Program-made: the position numbers and the translations under genes | Notes under the pieces: generated by a model | The model's input: the letters and a program-made list of their open reading frames with translations, nothing else | Database searches by the model: none | What the model was told of the DNA's origin: nothing | Assembly: GCF_000959365.1 (NCBI RefSeq) | Contig: NZ_CP009555.1 | Coordinates: 2,666,001 to 2,730,000 of the forward strand | Direction of reading: 5' to 3' | From: Burkholderia oklahomensis C6786 | GTDB lineage: Bacteria > Pseudomonadota > Gammaproteobacteria > Burkholderiales > Burkholderiaceae | Length of the DNA: 64,000 nt | Shown: piece after piece, positions 1 through 10,675 of the stretch | Numbering within the stretch: the first letter of the stretch is position 1 | Layout: the number at the start of each line of letters is the position of its first letter

Positions 1-1122
<1,122 letters not shown>

Positions 1123-1182
1123 GTCGTCGAATCCTTCGGATGCCCGTGCGGGCGTATCAGCGAGTCGCGTCGGGGCGGGTGC

Positions 1183-1488
1183 TCAGAGCGGCCCCATCAC
1201 CTTGCCCTGGAAGCCGTAGACGGCGCGCGCGCCCGCGAGCTCGACGAGCTCGACCGTGCGCGCCTGGCCCGGCTCGAAGCGCACCGCGGTGCCGGCCGCG
1301 ATGTTCAGCCGAAAGCCGCGCGCGGCTGCGCGATCGAACGACAGCGCGTCGTTGACTTCGTGGAAGTGATAGTGCGAGCCGACCTGCACCGGGCGATCGC
1401 CCGTGTTCGCGACGACGAGCTCGATCGTCTTGCGGCCGACGTTCAGCTCATGCTCGCCGTCGTCGGTCAGGAATTCGCCGGGGATCAT
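1183..1488 (-). CDS. ureB: Urease beta subunit UreB
   Basis: Structural subunit of urease, 101 residues, the usual length for a free-standing UreB. The start is [16 protein letters not shown], and a GGGAGG ribosome site sits directly upstream. A longer open frame continues 5' but has no family similarity. The HYHFHEVN segment in the middle and the C-terminal [11 protein letters not shown] are family signatures. It lies 60 bases before ureC and about 90 bases after ureA, so the three subunits are probably co-transcribed. Confidence 0.97.
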   Translation of the reverse strand: MIPGEFLTDDGEHELNVGRKTIELVVANTGDRPVQVGSHYHFHEVNDALSFDRAAARGFRLNIAAGTAVRFEPGQARTVELVELAGARAVYGFQGKVMGPL

Positions 1489-1577
1489 GCGCCCTCCCGG
1501 CAAAGCGTGCGAAGGGCGCGGCTTCCGTCGGCGGAATGCGGGAGGGAATGAACCAAGCGGTGAATCATGGCGCGCCT

Positions 1578-1880
1578 TCACGGAATCGGGTGGTGGACGG
1601 TGACGAGCTTCGTGCCGTCGGGAAACGTCGCTTCGACCTGGATGTCGGGAATCATGTCGGGCACGCCTTCCATCACGTCGTCGCGCGTCAGAAGCGTCGT
1701 GCCGTAGTGCATCACTTCGGCGACCGTCTTGCCGTCGCGCGCCGCTTCCATCAGCGCGGCCGTGATGAACGCGACCGTCTCCGGGTAGTTGAGCTTGAGC
1801 CCGCGGGCTCGGCGGCGTTCGGCGAGGAGCGCCGCCGTGAAGATCAACAACTTGTCTTTTTCTCGGGGAGTCAGTTTCAT
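1578..1880 (-). CDS. ureA: Urease gamma subunit UreA
   Basis: Smallest urease subunit, exactly 100 residues as in the family. It begins [20 protein letters not shown] and ends [19 protein letters not shown], both diagnostic. UreA packs against UreC in the (ABC)3 trimer. A sigma-54 type promoter motif lies about 113 bases upstream, so transcription of ureABC may start here separately from ureD. The 221-base gap to ureD holds that promoter and no gene. Confidence 0.97.
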   Translation of the reverse strand: MKLTPREKDKLLIFTAALLAERRRARGLKLNYPETVAFITAALMEAARDGKTVAEVMHYGTTLLTRDDVMEGVPDMIPDIQVEATFPDGTKLVTVHHPIP

Positions 1881-1991
1881 GAAAGAAACATTTTGGAAAA
1901 CGTAATATTCGGGCGGCGCGCGTCGCGGCGGCCGCGAAGTTATCGTAGCACCGCGACCGTGCGCGTGCGGCGAAGCCTTCGGGAATGGGCG

Positions 1992-2007
1992 AGCAAGGCA
2001 CGTGCCA
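1992..2007 (-). promoter_or_regulatory. Sigma-54 (RpoN) promoter for ureABC
   Basis: Read on the minus strand the site is TGGCACGTGCCTTGCT. It matches every specified base of the -24/-12 consensus TGGCACRNNNNTTGCW, including the final W. It lies in the ureD-ureA gap and points at ureA, about 113 bases before its start codon. The companion site before urtA shares almost the same sequence. Activation by NtrC under nitrogen limitation is inferred from the family, not shown. Confidence 0.75.
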
Positions 2008-2101
2008 TGCGTTTTCCGCGCGCGTTCGTGCTGCGCGACGGTGCGGCGCGCACCGCGATGGCGCGTTTTTCCGAAAGGCGTGCGTCAGGAACGTGCGGCG
2101 T

Positions 2102-2977
2102 TCAGGTTTGCCAGAGGCGCAGCGGCATCGCATCGACGCCATGGACGATCGGGCGCAGCGCGAGCCATTGCGCGACGAACAGACGCTGCAGCGCCTCCAT
2201 CGAATGGGCGAGCGCGCGGATGAGCATCACGCCGGGCGCGACGCAGGTGACGCCTGCACGCAGCGCATCGTCGAACGGCAGGGCGGGCGCGATCGATTCG
2301 GCGAGCGCGTCGGTGCATGCGGCGCCGAGCGCCCAGAGCGTGCCGTAGACGGGAAAGCCGCCGAGCCCTTGCGGCGCGGCGCGCAGCGGATCGACCGCAT
2401 CGAGGCGCGCGCGCTCGACCCACAGCGGCCGCCCCGACGGACCGACGATCTTCGAGAACGATGCGATGCTGCCCGTCGACCACGCTTCGCCCGCCGCCTG
2501 GCGGCCGAGCTGCGTCGCGTCCCAGCCGAGCACGCTCGCGCCGTCGCCGAGCTTCAGTACGAATTCGAGCGACGCCTGCGCGGCGTCGAAGAACAGATTG
2601 TTCTGCGGCAGCCAATCGAGCTTCGCGTGCGCGCCGACGTCGATGTCGATTCGCTGCCGCGCGTCGAGCCCGTTCGACTTGTACCACTTCGTCGCGCCGG
2701 GCGTCGTCAGCACCGCGTGCGCGTCGGCGGCGAGCCTCACGTCGATCTCGAGCCGGTCGCCGCCCGCGACGCCGCCCGGCGGATGGACGATCACCGCGTG
2801 GCAGATCGCGTCGCCTTCCGGATAGAGCGCGCGCTGCACGCGCAGCGGCCCGACGTGCCGGCGATGGACGAGCGCGGTGCGACCCGTCTGCTGCCGCTCG
2901 AAGCCGAGTTCGAGCCGGGCGTGCCATGCCTTGGCGGCAGGGCGGACGAGTGAAGCGTGGGGTTCGTGGGCGGACAT
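2102..2977 (-). CDS. ureD: Urease accessory protein UreD (UreH)
   Basis: Scaffold protein that, with UreF and UreG, delivers nickel to apo-urease. The chosen start, [20 protein letters not shown], gives 291 residues, normal for UreD. The frame stays open 44 codons further upstream, but that part is low-complexity arginine/proline-rich sequence. Recognisable pieces are the [15 protein letters not shown] stretch (here [13 protein letters not shown]) and [13 protein letters not shown]. It sits between the urt transporter operon and ureA on the same strand, giving the classic ureD-A-B-C order. Confidence 0.93.
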   Translation of the reverse strand: MSAHEPHASLVRPAAKAWHARLELGFERQQTGRTALVHRRHVGPLRVQRALYPEGDAICHAVIVHPPGGVAGGDRLEIDVRLAADAHAVLTTPGATKWYKSNGLDARQRIDIDVGAHAKLDWLPQNNLFFDAAQASLEFVLKLGDGASVLGWDATQLGRQAAGEAWSTGSIASFSKIVGPSGRPLWVERARLDAVDPLRAAPQGLGGFPVYGTLWALGAACTDALAESIAPALPFDDALRAGVTCVAPGVMLIRALAHSMEALQRLFVAQWLALRPIVHGVDAMPLRLWQT

Positions 2978-3143
2978 CGGTCGAATCGGAAAAGCGGGCG
3001 CGCCAATGCTACAGGATACCGGCTCGCTTCCGCGAGCGGGGGACGGCGCGCGAGCGGGCGGCTTCGAGGCGCGCTGGCCGCTCGCGGATATCGTCCGGCG
3101 CGCGCGCAACGTTCAGTACGTCGTCCGATACGAATCGCGCCGC

Positions 3144-3176
3144 TCAGACCGCAATCAGACCGCAATCAGACCGCGA
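3144..3176. repeat. Three tandem 11-mers at the urtE stop codon
   Basis: TCAGACCGCAA occurs twice and TCAGACCGCGA once, end to end. The last copy contains the urtE stop codon at 3166-3168. Each upstream copy brings another in-frame-like stop, so a change in copy number would not lengthen UrtE much. Confidence 0.7.
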
Positions 3177-3858
3177 TCAGCTCGCGCACGCGATGCGCGT
3201 CCATCTCGCTGCCCGCGCCGCCCGCGACGATCTCGCCGCGGCTCATCACCCAGTAGCGATCGGCGATCGAGCGCGCGAAATCGTAATACTGTTCGACGAG
3301 CAGCACTGTCATCCTCGTTTCGTCGACGAGCTGCCGCAGCGTGCGGCCGATGTCCTGGATGATCGACGGCTGGATGCCTTCCGTCGGCTCGTCGAGGATC
3401 AGGAGCTGCGGCTCGCTCATCAGCGCGCGGCCGATCGCGAGCTGCTGCTGCTGGCCGCCCGACAGGTCGCCGCCGCGCCGCGCGCGCATGTCCTTCAGCA
3501 CCGGGAAGAGTTCGTAGATCCGGTCGGGCACTTTCGACGGCGCCTTGCGGCTCGCCGCGCCGACGAGCAGGTTCTCTTCGACCGTGAGCCGCGGAAAGAT
3601 GTCGCGGCCCTGCGGCACGTACGCGAGGCCCGCGGCGACGCGCGCATAGGGCGGCAGCCCGCCGAGCGGCTTGCCGCGCCACGCGATGCTGCCGCTCTTC
3701 GTGGGCACGACGCCCATCAGGCAGCGCAACAGCGTCGTCTTGCCGACGCCGTTGCGTCCGAGCAGCACGGTCAGCTTGCCGTCGTCGGCGGCGAGGGTCA
3801 CGTCGCGCAGGATGTGGCTGCCGCCGTAGTACTGGTTCAGCGATTCGATCGTCAGCAT
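3166..3858 (-). CDS. urtE: Urea ABC transporter ATP-binding protein UrtE
   Basis: One of the two ATPases of the high-affinity urea importer (branched-chain amino acid transporter class, LivF type), 230 residues. Walker A is GRNGVGKTT near residue 35, the signature is LSGGQQQQL, and Walker B is LLILDEPTEGIQ followed by the H-loop region. It is the last gene of urtABCDE and follows urtD after 4 bases. UrtE is placed last in most nitrogen-regulated urt operons, which supports the assignment over a generic LivF. Confidence 0.93.
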   Translation of the reverse strand: MLTIESLNQYYGGSHILRDVTLAADDGKLTVLLGRNGVGKTTLLRCLMGVVPTKSGSIAWRGKPLGGLPPYARVAAGLAYVPQGRDIFPRLTVEENLLVGAASRKAPSKVPDRIYELFPVLKDMRARRGGDLSGGQQQQLAIGRALMSEPQLLILDEPTEGIQPSIIQDIGRTLRQLVDETRMTVLLVEQYYDFARSIADRYWVMSRGEIVAGGAGSEMDAHRVRELIAV

Positions 3859-3862
3859 CGCA

Positions 3863-4726
3863 TCATCGTCCGAGATAAGACTCGATCACCGCTTCGTCGC
3901 GCTTCACTTGATCGAGCGTGCCTTGCGCGAGCACCGCGCCTTCCGCCATCACGGTCACGCGGCCCGTGTCGCCCGCGAGCGCCGCGACGAACTCCATGTC
4001 GTGCTCGACGACCATCATCGAGCACGTGCCGCGCAGCGTGTTCAACAGCTCCGCGAGCGCCATCGTCTCGTGGTCGGTCATGCCGGCCGCGGGCTCGTCG
4101 AGCAGCAGGAGCGCGGGGCGCTGCATCAGCAGCATGCCGATCTCGAGCCGCTGCTTCTGCCCGTGCGACAGTTCGCCCGCGAGCCGGTACGCGCTGTCTT
4201 CGAGCCGGATCAGCGCGAGCGTCTCTTCGATCCGCGCTTGCGCCGCACGATCGAGCCGCGCGCGCAGCGACGCGAACCAGCGCTTGTCGGTCGCCATCGC
4301 GAGCTCGAGGTTCTCCCATACCGGATGCTGCTCGAACACGGTCGGCTTCTGGAACTTGCGGCCGATGCCCGTGCGCGCGATCTCCGGCTCGCTCATCCGC
4401 GAAAGGTCGAGCGTCTGTCCGAGGAACACCTTGCCCGCGTCGGGACGCGTCTTGCCGGTGATCACGTCCATCATCGTCGTCTTGCCGGCGCCGTTCGGGC
4501 CGATCACGCAGCGCAGCTCGCCGACATCGATCGCGAGCGACAGCTTCCTCAGCGCACGAAAGCCGTCGAAGCTCACTTCGACGTCCTCGAGATAGAGGAT
4601 CGTGCCGTGCGACGTGTCGATCGCGCCGGGCGTGACGACGTGCGACATCTGAGCCGTGCCGCTGACCGCGCGCAGATCGACGCCGTCCGGCTGCGCGAGA
4701 TCGGGAATCATCGCGTTCTCGTTCAT
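3863..4726 (-). CDS. urtD: Urea ABC transporter ATP-binding protein UrtD
   Basis: LivG-type ATPase of the urea importer, 287 residues from MNENAMIPDLAQPDGVDL. The start codon overlaps the urtC stop as ATGA, so translational coupling is likely. Walker A is GPNGAGKTT, the signature is LSHGQKQRLEIG (the H replaces G, as is usual in UrtD/LivG), and Walker B is LLLLDEPAAGMT. A 40-residue N-terminal extension precedes the ATPase core. An overlapping longer frame starting inside urtC is a shadow. Confidence 0.93.
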   Translation of the reverse strand: MNENAMIPDLAQPDGVDLRAVSGTAQMSHVVTPGAIDTSHGTILYLEDVEVSFDGFRALRKLSLAIDVGELRCVIGPNGAGKTTMMDVITGKTRPDAGKVFLGQTLDLSRMSEPEIARTGIGRKFQKPTVFEQHPVWENLELAMATDKRWFASLRARLDRAAQARIEETLALIRLEDSAYRLAGELSHGQKQRLEIGMLLMQRPALLLLDEPAAGMTDHETMALAELLNTLRGTCSMMVVEHDMEFVAALAGDTGRVTVMAEGAVLAQGTLDQVKRDEAVIESYLGR

Positions 4727-5907
4727 CGTGGCGTTCCCTTGCGTGCGATGGTTTCGACGAGGCCCATGATGCCGCGCGGCAGCACGAGCGGCACGAGCAC
4801 GAAGATGAGGCCAAGGAAGAACAGCCAGTATTCGGCGAAGTACGCGGTGAACACGCTCTTCGCGCCGTTGACGGCGAAGGCGCCGACGATCGGGCCGATC
4901 AGCGTGCCGCGGCCGCCCACCGCGACCCAGATCGCCATCTCGATCGAGTTGCCGGGCGACATCTCGCTCGGGTTGATGATGCCGACCTGCGGCACGTACA
5001 GCGCGCCCGCGATCCCGCACAGCACGGCCGACACGACCCACACGAACAGCTTGTACGCGAGCGGGCTGTAGCCGAGGAACATGACGCGCGTCTCGCCGTC
5101 GCGGATCGCGGTGACGACGCGGCCGAGCTTGCTCGTGACGATCGCGCGCGCGGCGACGAACGACGCGACGAGCGTCGCGAAGGTCATCAGGAACAGCACC
5201 GTGCGCGTGCCGGGCGACGTGATCGCGAAGCCGGCGATGCGCTTGAAGTCGGTGAAGCCGTTGTTGCCGCCGAAGCCCGTCTCGTTGCGATAGAAGAGCA
5301 GCATCGCGGCGAACGTCGCCGCCTGCGTGATGATCGACAGGTACACGCCCTTCACGCGCGAGCGGAACGTGAAGAAGCCGAACACCCACGCGACGGCGGC
5401 AGGCACGAGCACGACGAGCGCGAGCGCGTATGCGAGATACCCGGTGCCGCTCCAGTACCACGGCAACTGATGCCAGTCGAGGAACACCATGAAGTCGGGC
5501 AGGTCGCTGCCGTACTTGCCGTCGCGGCCGATCGCGCGCATCAGGTACATGCCGATCGCATAGCCGCCGAGCGCGAAGAAGAGGCCGTGCCCGAGGCTCA
5601 GAATGCCGCAGTAGCCCCAGACGAGATCGAGCGCGAGCGCCGCGATCGCGTAGCACATCAGCTTGCCCGCGAGCGTCATTGCATAGGATGACAGATGAAA
5701 TGCGCTCGATTCGGGTGCGACGAGCGCGGCGAGCGGCACGCCGACGCCGACCGCGATGCACAGCGCGACGAGCGCGAGCCACGCGCGCCGCGACAGCAGC
5801 GCGGGGCGCGGCGGCAGGCCGAGCGCGAAGCGCGACGCGGCGGGCGTTGCCGGCGCAACCGGGGCGGCGGCGGGCGCGACGGGAAGAGAGTGGATCGTCG
5901 AAGTCAT
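4723..5907 (-). CDS. urtC: Urea ABC transporter permease UrtC
   Basis: LivM-type inner-membrane permease of the urea importer, 394 residues with about ten hydrophobic segments. An alanine/proline-rich N-terminal leader of roughly 35 residues precedes the first helix. The cytoplasmic loop FLGYSPLAYKLFVWVVSA and GGRGTLIGPIVGA are family landmarks. It starts one base after the urtB stop and overlaps urtD by 4 bases, so the operon is very tightly packed. Confidence 0.94.
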   Translation of the reverse strand: MTSTIHSLPVAPAAAPVAPATPAASRFALGLPPRPALLSRRAWLALVALCIAVGVGVPLAALVAPESSAFHLSSYAMTLAGKLMCYAIAALALDLVWGYCGILSLGHGLFFALGGYAIGMYLMRAIGRDGKYGSDLPDFMVFLDWHQLPWYWSGTGYLAYALALVVLVPAAVAWVFGFFTFRSRVKGVYLSIITQAATFAAMLLFYRNETGFGGNNGFTDFKRIAGFAITSPGTRTVLFLMTFATLVASFVAARAIVTSKLGRVVTAIRDGETRVMFLGYSPLAYKLFVWVVSAVLCGIAGALYVPQVGIINPSEMSPGNSIEMAIWVAVGGRGTLIGPIVGAFAVNGAKSVFTAYFAEYWLFFLGLIFVLVPLVLPRGIMGLVETIARKGTPR

Positions 5908-5908
5908 G

Positions 5909-7537
5909 TCATGCCTCCGCGCTGCGGCCCTTCAGGGCGAACATCCCTTGCGGGCGTTTCTGGATGAACAGCACGATCATCACGAGCACTGCGATCTTCG
6001 CGAGCACGGCGCCCCAGAACGGCTCGATCGCCTTGCTGACGAGCCCGAGGCCGAAGCCGCCGAGCACAGTGCCCGCGATCTGCCCGACGCCGCCCAGCAC
6101 GACCGCCATGAACGAATCGATGATGTAGCTTTGGCCGAGATCCGGGCCGACGTTGCCGATCTGCGACAGCGCGCAGCCGCCCAAGCCTGCGATGCCCGCG
6201 CCGAACGCGAACGCATACGAATCGACGCGCGCCGTCTTCACGCCGACGCACGCGGCCATCCGCCGGTTCTGCGTGACCGCGCGCACGAAGAGGCCGAGGC
6301 GCGTCTTCGTCAGCACCGCCCACGCGACGCCCACCACGGCGAGCGCGAACGCGAGGATCGCGAGGCGGTTGTACGGCAGGATCAGGTTCTGCATCACGGT
6401 CACGCCGCCGCTCATCCACGAAGGATTCACGACCTGCACGTTCTGCGCGCCGAAGATCATCCGCGTCGCCTGGATCAGGATGAGGCTCACGCCGAAGGTC
6501 GCGAGCAGCGTTTCGAGCGGACGGCCGTACAGGTGCTTGAGCACCGTGCGCTCGAGCACGATGCCGATCGCGGCCGCCGCGAGAAACGACGCGGGAATCG
6601 CGGCGAGCGGATACCAGTCGAATGCGCCCGGCGCATAGCGCTGCACGAGCGTCTGCACGACGTAGGTCGCGTACGCGCCGATCATCAGGAATTCGCCGTG
6701 CGCCATGTTGATGACGCCGATGAGACCGTAGGTGATCGCGAGGCCGAGCGCGGCGAGCAACAGCACGCTGCCGAGCGACAGCCCGGCGAACAGCGTGCCC
6801 ACGATCTCGCCGCGGCGCTGGATCGCGTGCAGCGCGTCGAGCCCTTGCAGCGCGGCGTCGCGCACGCGCGCATCGGGCTCCGCGTAGCTGCCGTCGGCGT
6901 TCTTCGCGACGAGCGGACGCAACTGCTCGATCATGTCGAGCTCGTTGCGCGCGGCGACGAGCCGTACCGCTTCGAGGCGCTTCGCCGGATCGGCGTCGTG
7001 CAGCGCGGCGATCGCCCACAGCGCATCGAGGCGGCGCTTGAGCATCGGGTCGGTTTCCTTCGCGCGCGCCGCGTCGATCATCGGCTTCAGCGACGCATCG
7101 GGGCTCTTCAGCAGCGCGTCGATCGCGTTGCGCCGCGCCGCGGGATCGGGCGACGCGAGGTCGAGCCCGGACAGCGCGTTCGCGATCTTCGTGCGCAGCA
7201 GGTTGTTGAGCATCACGGGCTGCGCGTCGCCCGCCTGCGCCGGCGCGTTCGTCAGCGCGTCGTGCGCGGTGTCGCCGCTCTGGATCAGGATGCGTCCCGC
7301 GTCGGTCGCGAGCGCGTCGCCGTTCGCGAGCGCGTTCAAGAGCGCGACGTCGGCGGCGTCGCGCTCGGCGGCGAGATGGTCGATCGCGGTGGTCTTCGCG
7401 TCGAAATCGTCGCCGGCCAGCGCGGCGACGTCGGCGGCCGTGACCGCGAACGCCGCGCGAGGCGCGCCGAGCGCGAATGCCGCGCAGACGGCGAGCGCCG
7501 CGAACGCACGGGCGGCGCGGCTCAAGGGCGTGGGCAT
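5909..7537 (-). CDS. urtB: Urea ABC transporter permease UrtB
   Basis: LivH-type permease of the urea importer, 542 residues, long because UrtB carries a periplasmic N-terminal region before the membrane domain. The start MPTPLSRAARAFAALAV is preceded by GAGGA at good spacing and opens a signal peptide ending near AAFA. Residues about 25-240 are a helical, repeat-like domain. The permease part starts near GTLFAGLSLGSVLLLAALG and contains the INMAHGEFLMIGAY motif. The longer frame running through urtA is not the gene. Confidence 0.94.
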   Translation of the reverse strand: MPTPLSRAARAFAALAVCAAFALGAPRAAFAVTAADVAALAGDDFDAKTTAIDHLAAERDAADVALLNALANGDALATDAGRILIQSGDTAHDALTNAPAQAGDAQPVMLNNLLRTKIANALSGLDLASPDPAARRNAIDALLKSPDASLKPMIDAARAKETDPMLKRRLDALWAIAALHDADPAKRLEAVRLVAARNELDMIEQLRPLVAKNADGSYAEPDARVRDAALQGLDALHAIQRRGEIVGTLFAGLSLGSVLLLAALGLAITYGLIGVINMAHGEFLMIGAYATYVVQTLVQRYAPGAFDWYPLAAIPASFLAAAAIGIVLERTVLKHLYGRPLETLLATFGVSLILIQATRMIFGAQNVQVVNPSWMSGGVTVMQNLILPYNRLAILAFALAVVGVAWAVLTKTRLGLFVRAVTQNRRMAACVGVKTARVDSYAFAFGAGIAGLGGCALSQIGNVGPDLGQSYIIDSFMAVVLGGVGQIAGTVLGGFGLGLVSKAIEPFWGAVLAKIAVLVMIVLFIQKRPQGMFALKGRSAEA

Positions 7538-7623
7538 CGGTATGTCCTCGCGAATGGAGAGAAAACGCGCGGCGCGGCCGCGCGCGATGGCGGCGCCGCG
7601 TTTGCGCGGCGCTGGCGGAGGCG

Positions 7624-8931
7624 TCAGGCGAGCGCCGCGCGACGGCGGCGCAGGAACTCGGGAATCGAGGCGACCACATCGGGCTTGCCCTGATTGCCCG
7701 CGATGAACGGACTCCACGGTTGCGCGCGGATCGCCGTCTTCGTCTTCCAGACGACGTTGAACTGGCCGTCGCCGCGGATCTCGCCGATCATCACCGGCTT
7801 GTGCAGGTGATGGTTGCCGTCCATCGTCAGCGTGAAGCCCGACGGCGCCGCGACGCTCTGGCCGATCATCGCGACGCGCACCTTGTCGACGTCGGTGCTC
7901 TTCGCCTTCTCGACCGCCTGCTTCCACATGTGGATGCCGACGAAGGTCGCTTCCATCGGATCGTTGGTCACGCGCTTCGCGCCGCCCGGCAGGTTCTGCG
8001 ACTTCACCCACGCGGCGAACTGCTCCTTGAACTTCGTGTTCGCGGGACCCTTCACCGACATGAAGTAATTCCACGCGGCCAGATGCCCGACGAGCGGCTT
8101 CGCGTCGATCCCGCGCAGCTCTTCCTCGCCGACCGAGAACGCGACGACGGGCACGTCGGTCGCCTTGAGCCCCTGGTTGCCGAGCTCCTTGTAGAACGGC
8201 ACGTTCGAATCGCCGTTGATCGTCGAGATCACCGCCGTCTTGCCGCCCTGCGCGAAGGTCTTGATATTCGCGACGATCGTTTGATAATCGCTGTGTCCGA
8301 ACGGTGTGTAGACTTCCTGAATATCGGATTCCTTCACACCCTTCGATTTCAGGAACGCGCGCAGGATCTTGTTCGTCGTGCGCGGATAGACGTAATCGGT
8401 GCCGAGCAGGAAGAAGCGCTTCGCGCCGCCGCCTTCCGCGCTCATCATGTATTCGACGGCCGGAATCGCCTGCTGGTTCGGCGCGGCGCCCGTGTAGAAT
8501 ACGTTGCGCGACATCTCTTCGCCTTCGTACTGCACCGGGTAGTAGAGCAGGCCGTTCAGCTCCTCGAACACGGGCAGCACCGATTTGCGCGACACCGACG
8601 TCCAGCAGCCGAACACGCACGCGACCTTGTCCTGCGTGAGCAGCTGGCGCGCCTTCTCGGCGAAGAGCGGCCAGTTCGACGCGGGGTCGACGACGACGGG
8701 CTGGATCTGCCGCCCGAGCACGCCGCCGCTCTTGTTGATGTCGGCGATCGTCATCAGCGCGGTGTCCTTGAGCGAAGTTTCGGAGATCGCCATCGTGCCC
8801 GACAGCGAATGCAGGATGCCGACCTTGATCGGGCCTTTGCCCGAATCCGCCGCGCGCGCGAGGGGGCTTTGCCCCGCGAGCGCCATGACGCCTGCCATCG
8901 ATCCGAACTTCAAAAGACTGCGACGTTTCAT
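7624..8931 (-). CDS. urtA: Urea ABC transporter substrate-binding protein UrtA
   Basis: Periplasmic urea-binding protein, 435 residues, type I periplasmic-binding fold (KVGILHSLSGTMAISE at the mature N-terminus). The start at MKRRSLLKFGSMAG gives a signal peptide with a twin-arginine-like RRSLLK and cleavage after ARAAD. Upstream in-frame codons lie in the promoter region and were rejected. It is the first gene of urtABCDE, separated from urtB by 86 bases, with a sigma-54 site about 66 bases upstream. Confidence 0.95.
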   Translation of the reverse strand: MKRRSLLKFGSMAGVMALAGQSPLARAADSGKGPIKVGILHSLSGTMAISETSLKDTALMTIADINKSGGVLGRQIQPVVVDPASNWPLFAEKARQLLTQDKVACVFGCWTSVSRKSVLPVFEELNGLLYYPVQYEGEEMSRNVFYTGAAPNQQAIPAVEYMMSAEGGGAKRFFLLGTDYVYPRTTNKILRAFLKSKGVKESDIQEVYTPFGHSDYQTIVANIKTFAQGGKTAVISTINGDSNVPFYKELGNQGLKATDVPVVAFSVGEEELRGIDAKPLVGHLAAWNYFMSVKGPANTKFKEQFAAWVKSQNLPGGAKRVTNDPMEATFVGIHMWKQAVEKAKSTDVDKVRVAMIGQSVAAPSGFTLTMDGNHHLHKPVMIGEIRGDGQFNVVWKTKTAIRAQPWSPFIAGNQGKPDVVASIPEFLRRRRAALA

Positions 8932-8995
8932 CGAGTTCCCCTTGCCTGTTGGAGTGTGGGCGCGCACCGGAGCGGACACGCGGCGAACCCGAATA

Positions 8996-9011
8996 CGCAA
9001 GGCATGTGCCA
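8996..9011 (-). promoter_or_regulatory. Sigma-54 (RpoN) promoter for urtABCDE
   Basis: On the minus strand it reads TGGCACATGCCTTGCG, matching TGGCACRNNNNTTGC. Only the final W position differs. The -12 end lies about 65 bases before urtA. Further upstream, 9134-9150 reads TGC-N11-GCA, which could be an NtrC-type half-matched site; that part is weak. The rest of the 344-base gap to the divergent aminotransferase shows no gene. Confidence 0.75.
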
Positions 9012-9275
9012 GATGCCGCGCCTTTCGGGTTCGCGCGCCCATCGGCGGGGCTTTCGACGATGCGACGCGGTGCCTGCGACGCTCGCGATCGCGCATCGCG
9101 TGGTCCGTCGCGGTGCAGCACCGCGCACGCGCATGCTGCATGGTTGTGCATCGCGACCCGCGTGCTTACACTCTCAATGCGATTTCCCTTCGATGCGGCG
9201 CCCGAGCGACGCGCTCGTCAGTGCGCATCGCGACGCATTCCAAACTTCGTTCGATCGATCTCCGAGGAGTCCTCC

Positions 9276-10604
9276 ATGGCCGAGCACGTTTCGCAGACCC
9301 CCGACCTTTCCGCGTTCTGGATGCCGTTCACCGCGAACCGGCAATTCAAGGAGGCGCCGCGTCTCCTGGTGGCGGCGAAGGGGATGTACTACACGTCGCA
9401 CGATGGCCGCCGCATCCTCGACGGCACGGCGGGCCTCTGGTGCGTGAACGCGGGACACGGGCGAGACGAGATCGTCGCGGCGGTGAAGGCGCAGGCCGAG
9501 GAGATGGATTTCGCGCCGACGTTCCAGATGGGCCACCCGAAGGCGTTCGAAGCGGCGACGCGCATCGCGCGCCATACGCCCGGCGATCTGAAGCACGTCT
9601 TCTTCACGAACTCCGGATCGGAGGCGGTCGACACCGCGCTCAAGATCGCGCTCGCGTATCACCGCGCGCGCGGCGAAGGGCAGCGCACGCGTTTCATCGG
9701 ACGCGAGCGCGGCTACCACGGCGTCGGCTTCGGCGGCATCTCGGTGGGCGGCATCGCGCCGAACCGCAACGCGTATTCGGGCGCGCTGCTGCCGTCCGTC
9801 GATCACCTGCCGCATACGCTGAACCTGAAAGAAGCGGCGTTCTCGAAGGGACAGCCCGCGTGGGGCGCGCATCTGGCCGACGAATTGGAGCGGCTCGTCG
9901 CGCTGCACGACGCGTCGACGATCGCCGCCGTGATCGTCGAGCCGGTCGCGGGCTCGACGGGCGTGCTGATTCCGCCGCAGGGCTATCTCGAACGGCTGCG
10001 CGCGTTGTGCGACAAGCACGGCATCCTGTTGATCTTCGATGAAGTGATCACCGGCTGGGGGCGGCTCGGCGCGCCGTTCGCGTCGCAGTTCTTCGGCGTG
10101 ACGCCCGACCTGCTGACGATGGCGAAGGGCACGAACAACGCGGCCGTGCCGATGGGCGCGGTGGCCGCGAGCGGCGCGATCCACGACGCGATCGTGAACG
10201 GCGTGCCGGCCGGCATCGAGCTGTTCCACGGCTATACGTATTCGGGGCACCCGCTCGCGGCCGCGGCGGCCGTCGCGACGATCGATCTCTACGAGCGCGA
10301 TGGGCTCCTTACGCGCGCCGCGCAGATCGGGCCGATTTTCGAGCGCGAGATCCACAAGCTGAAGGACGCGCGCCACGTGATCGACGTGCGCAATCTCGGC
10401 CTCGTCGGCGGCGTCGAGCTGAAGCCGCGCGACGGCAAGCCCGGCGCGCGCGCATACGAGGTGTTCGTCAAGTGCTTCCGGAAGGGCGCGATGATCCGCT
10501 ATACGGGCGACATCCTCGCGTTCTCGCCGCCCCTTATCGTCGAGGAGGCGCAGATCGTCGAGCTGTTCTCGATCGTCGCGGAAGCGCTGAAGGAAACGGA
10601 GTAG
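9276..10604 (+). CDS. Omega-amino acid--pyruvate aminotransferase (class III)
   Basis: PLP-dependent transaminase, 442 residues, of the beta-alanine/omega-amino acid:pyruvate type. It begins MAEHVSQTPDLSAFWMPFT after GAGGAG at 9264-9269. Landmarks are FTNSGSEAVDTALKIA (cofactor phosphate site), the aspartate of LLIFDEVITGWGR, and the PLP lysine in LLTMAKGTNNA. The FWMPFTANRQFK opening is typical of the omega-aminotransferase subgroup. It is transcribed divergently from urtA. The exact amine donor cannot be told from sequence alone. Confidence 0.88.
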   Translation: MAEHVSQTPDLSAFWMPFTANRQFKEAPRLLVAAKGMYYTSHDGRRILDGTAGLWCVNAGHGRDEIVAAVKAQAEEMDFAPTFQMGHPKAFEAATRIARHTPGDLKHVFFTNSGSEAVDTALKIALAYHRARGEGQRTRFIGRERGYHGVGFGGISVGGIAPNRNAYSGALLPSVDHLPHTLNLKEAAFSKGQPAWGAHLADELERLVALHDASTIAAVIVEPVAGSTGVLIPPQGYLERLRALCDKHGILLIFDEVITGWGRLGAPFASQFFGVTPDLLTMAKGTNNAAVPMGAVAASGAIHDAIVNGVPAGIELFHGYTYSGHPLAAAAAVATIDLYERDGLLTRAAQIGPIFEREIHKLKDARHVIDVRNLGLVGGVELKPRDGKPGARAYEVFVKCFRKGAMIRYTGDILAFSPPLIVEEAQIVELFSIVAEALKETE

Positions 10605-10640
10605 CCGGGAAGGGGAAATTGAGCGGGACGATCACGCGAA

Positions 10641-10663
10641 GCGGCGCGCGTAGCGCGCGCCGC
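10641..10663. terminator. Hairpin between convergent genes
   Basis: Perfect 10-bp inverted repeat, GCGGCGCGCG and its complement around a TAG loop, between the aminotransferase stop and the rhodanese stop. There is no U-run on either strand, so it is at best a weak or factor-assisted terminator for both genes. Confidence 0.4.
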
Positions 10664-10675
10664 CGCGATGCGCGA

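Noticed and set aside
2317..4461. 714-codon plus-strand frame across ureD, urtE and urtD
   Set aside because: Arg/Ala-rich antisense shadow with no motif; the opposite strand has three clear genes.
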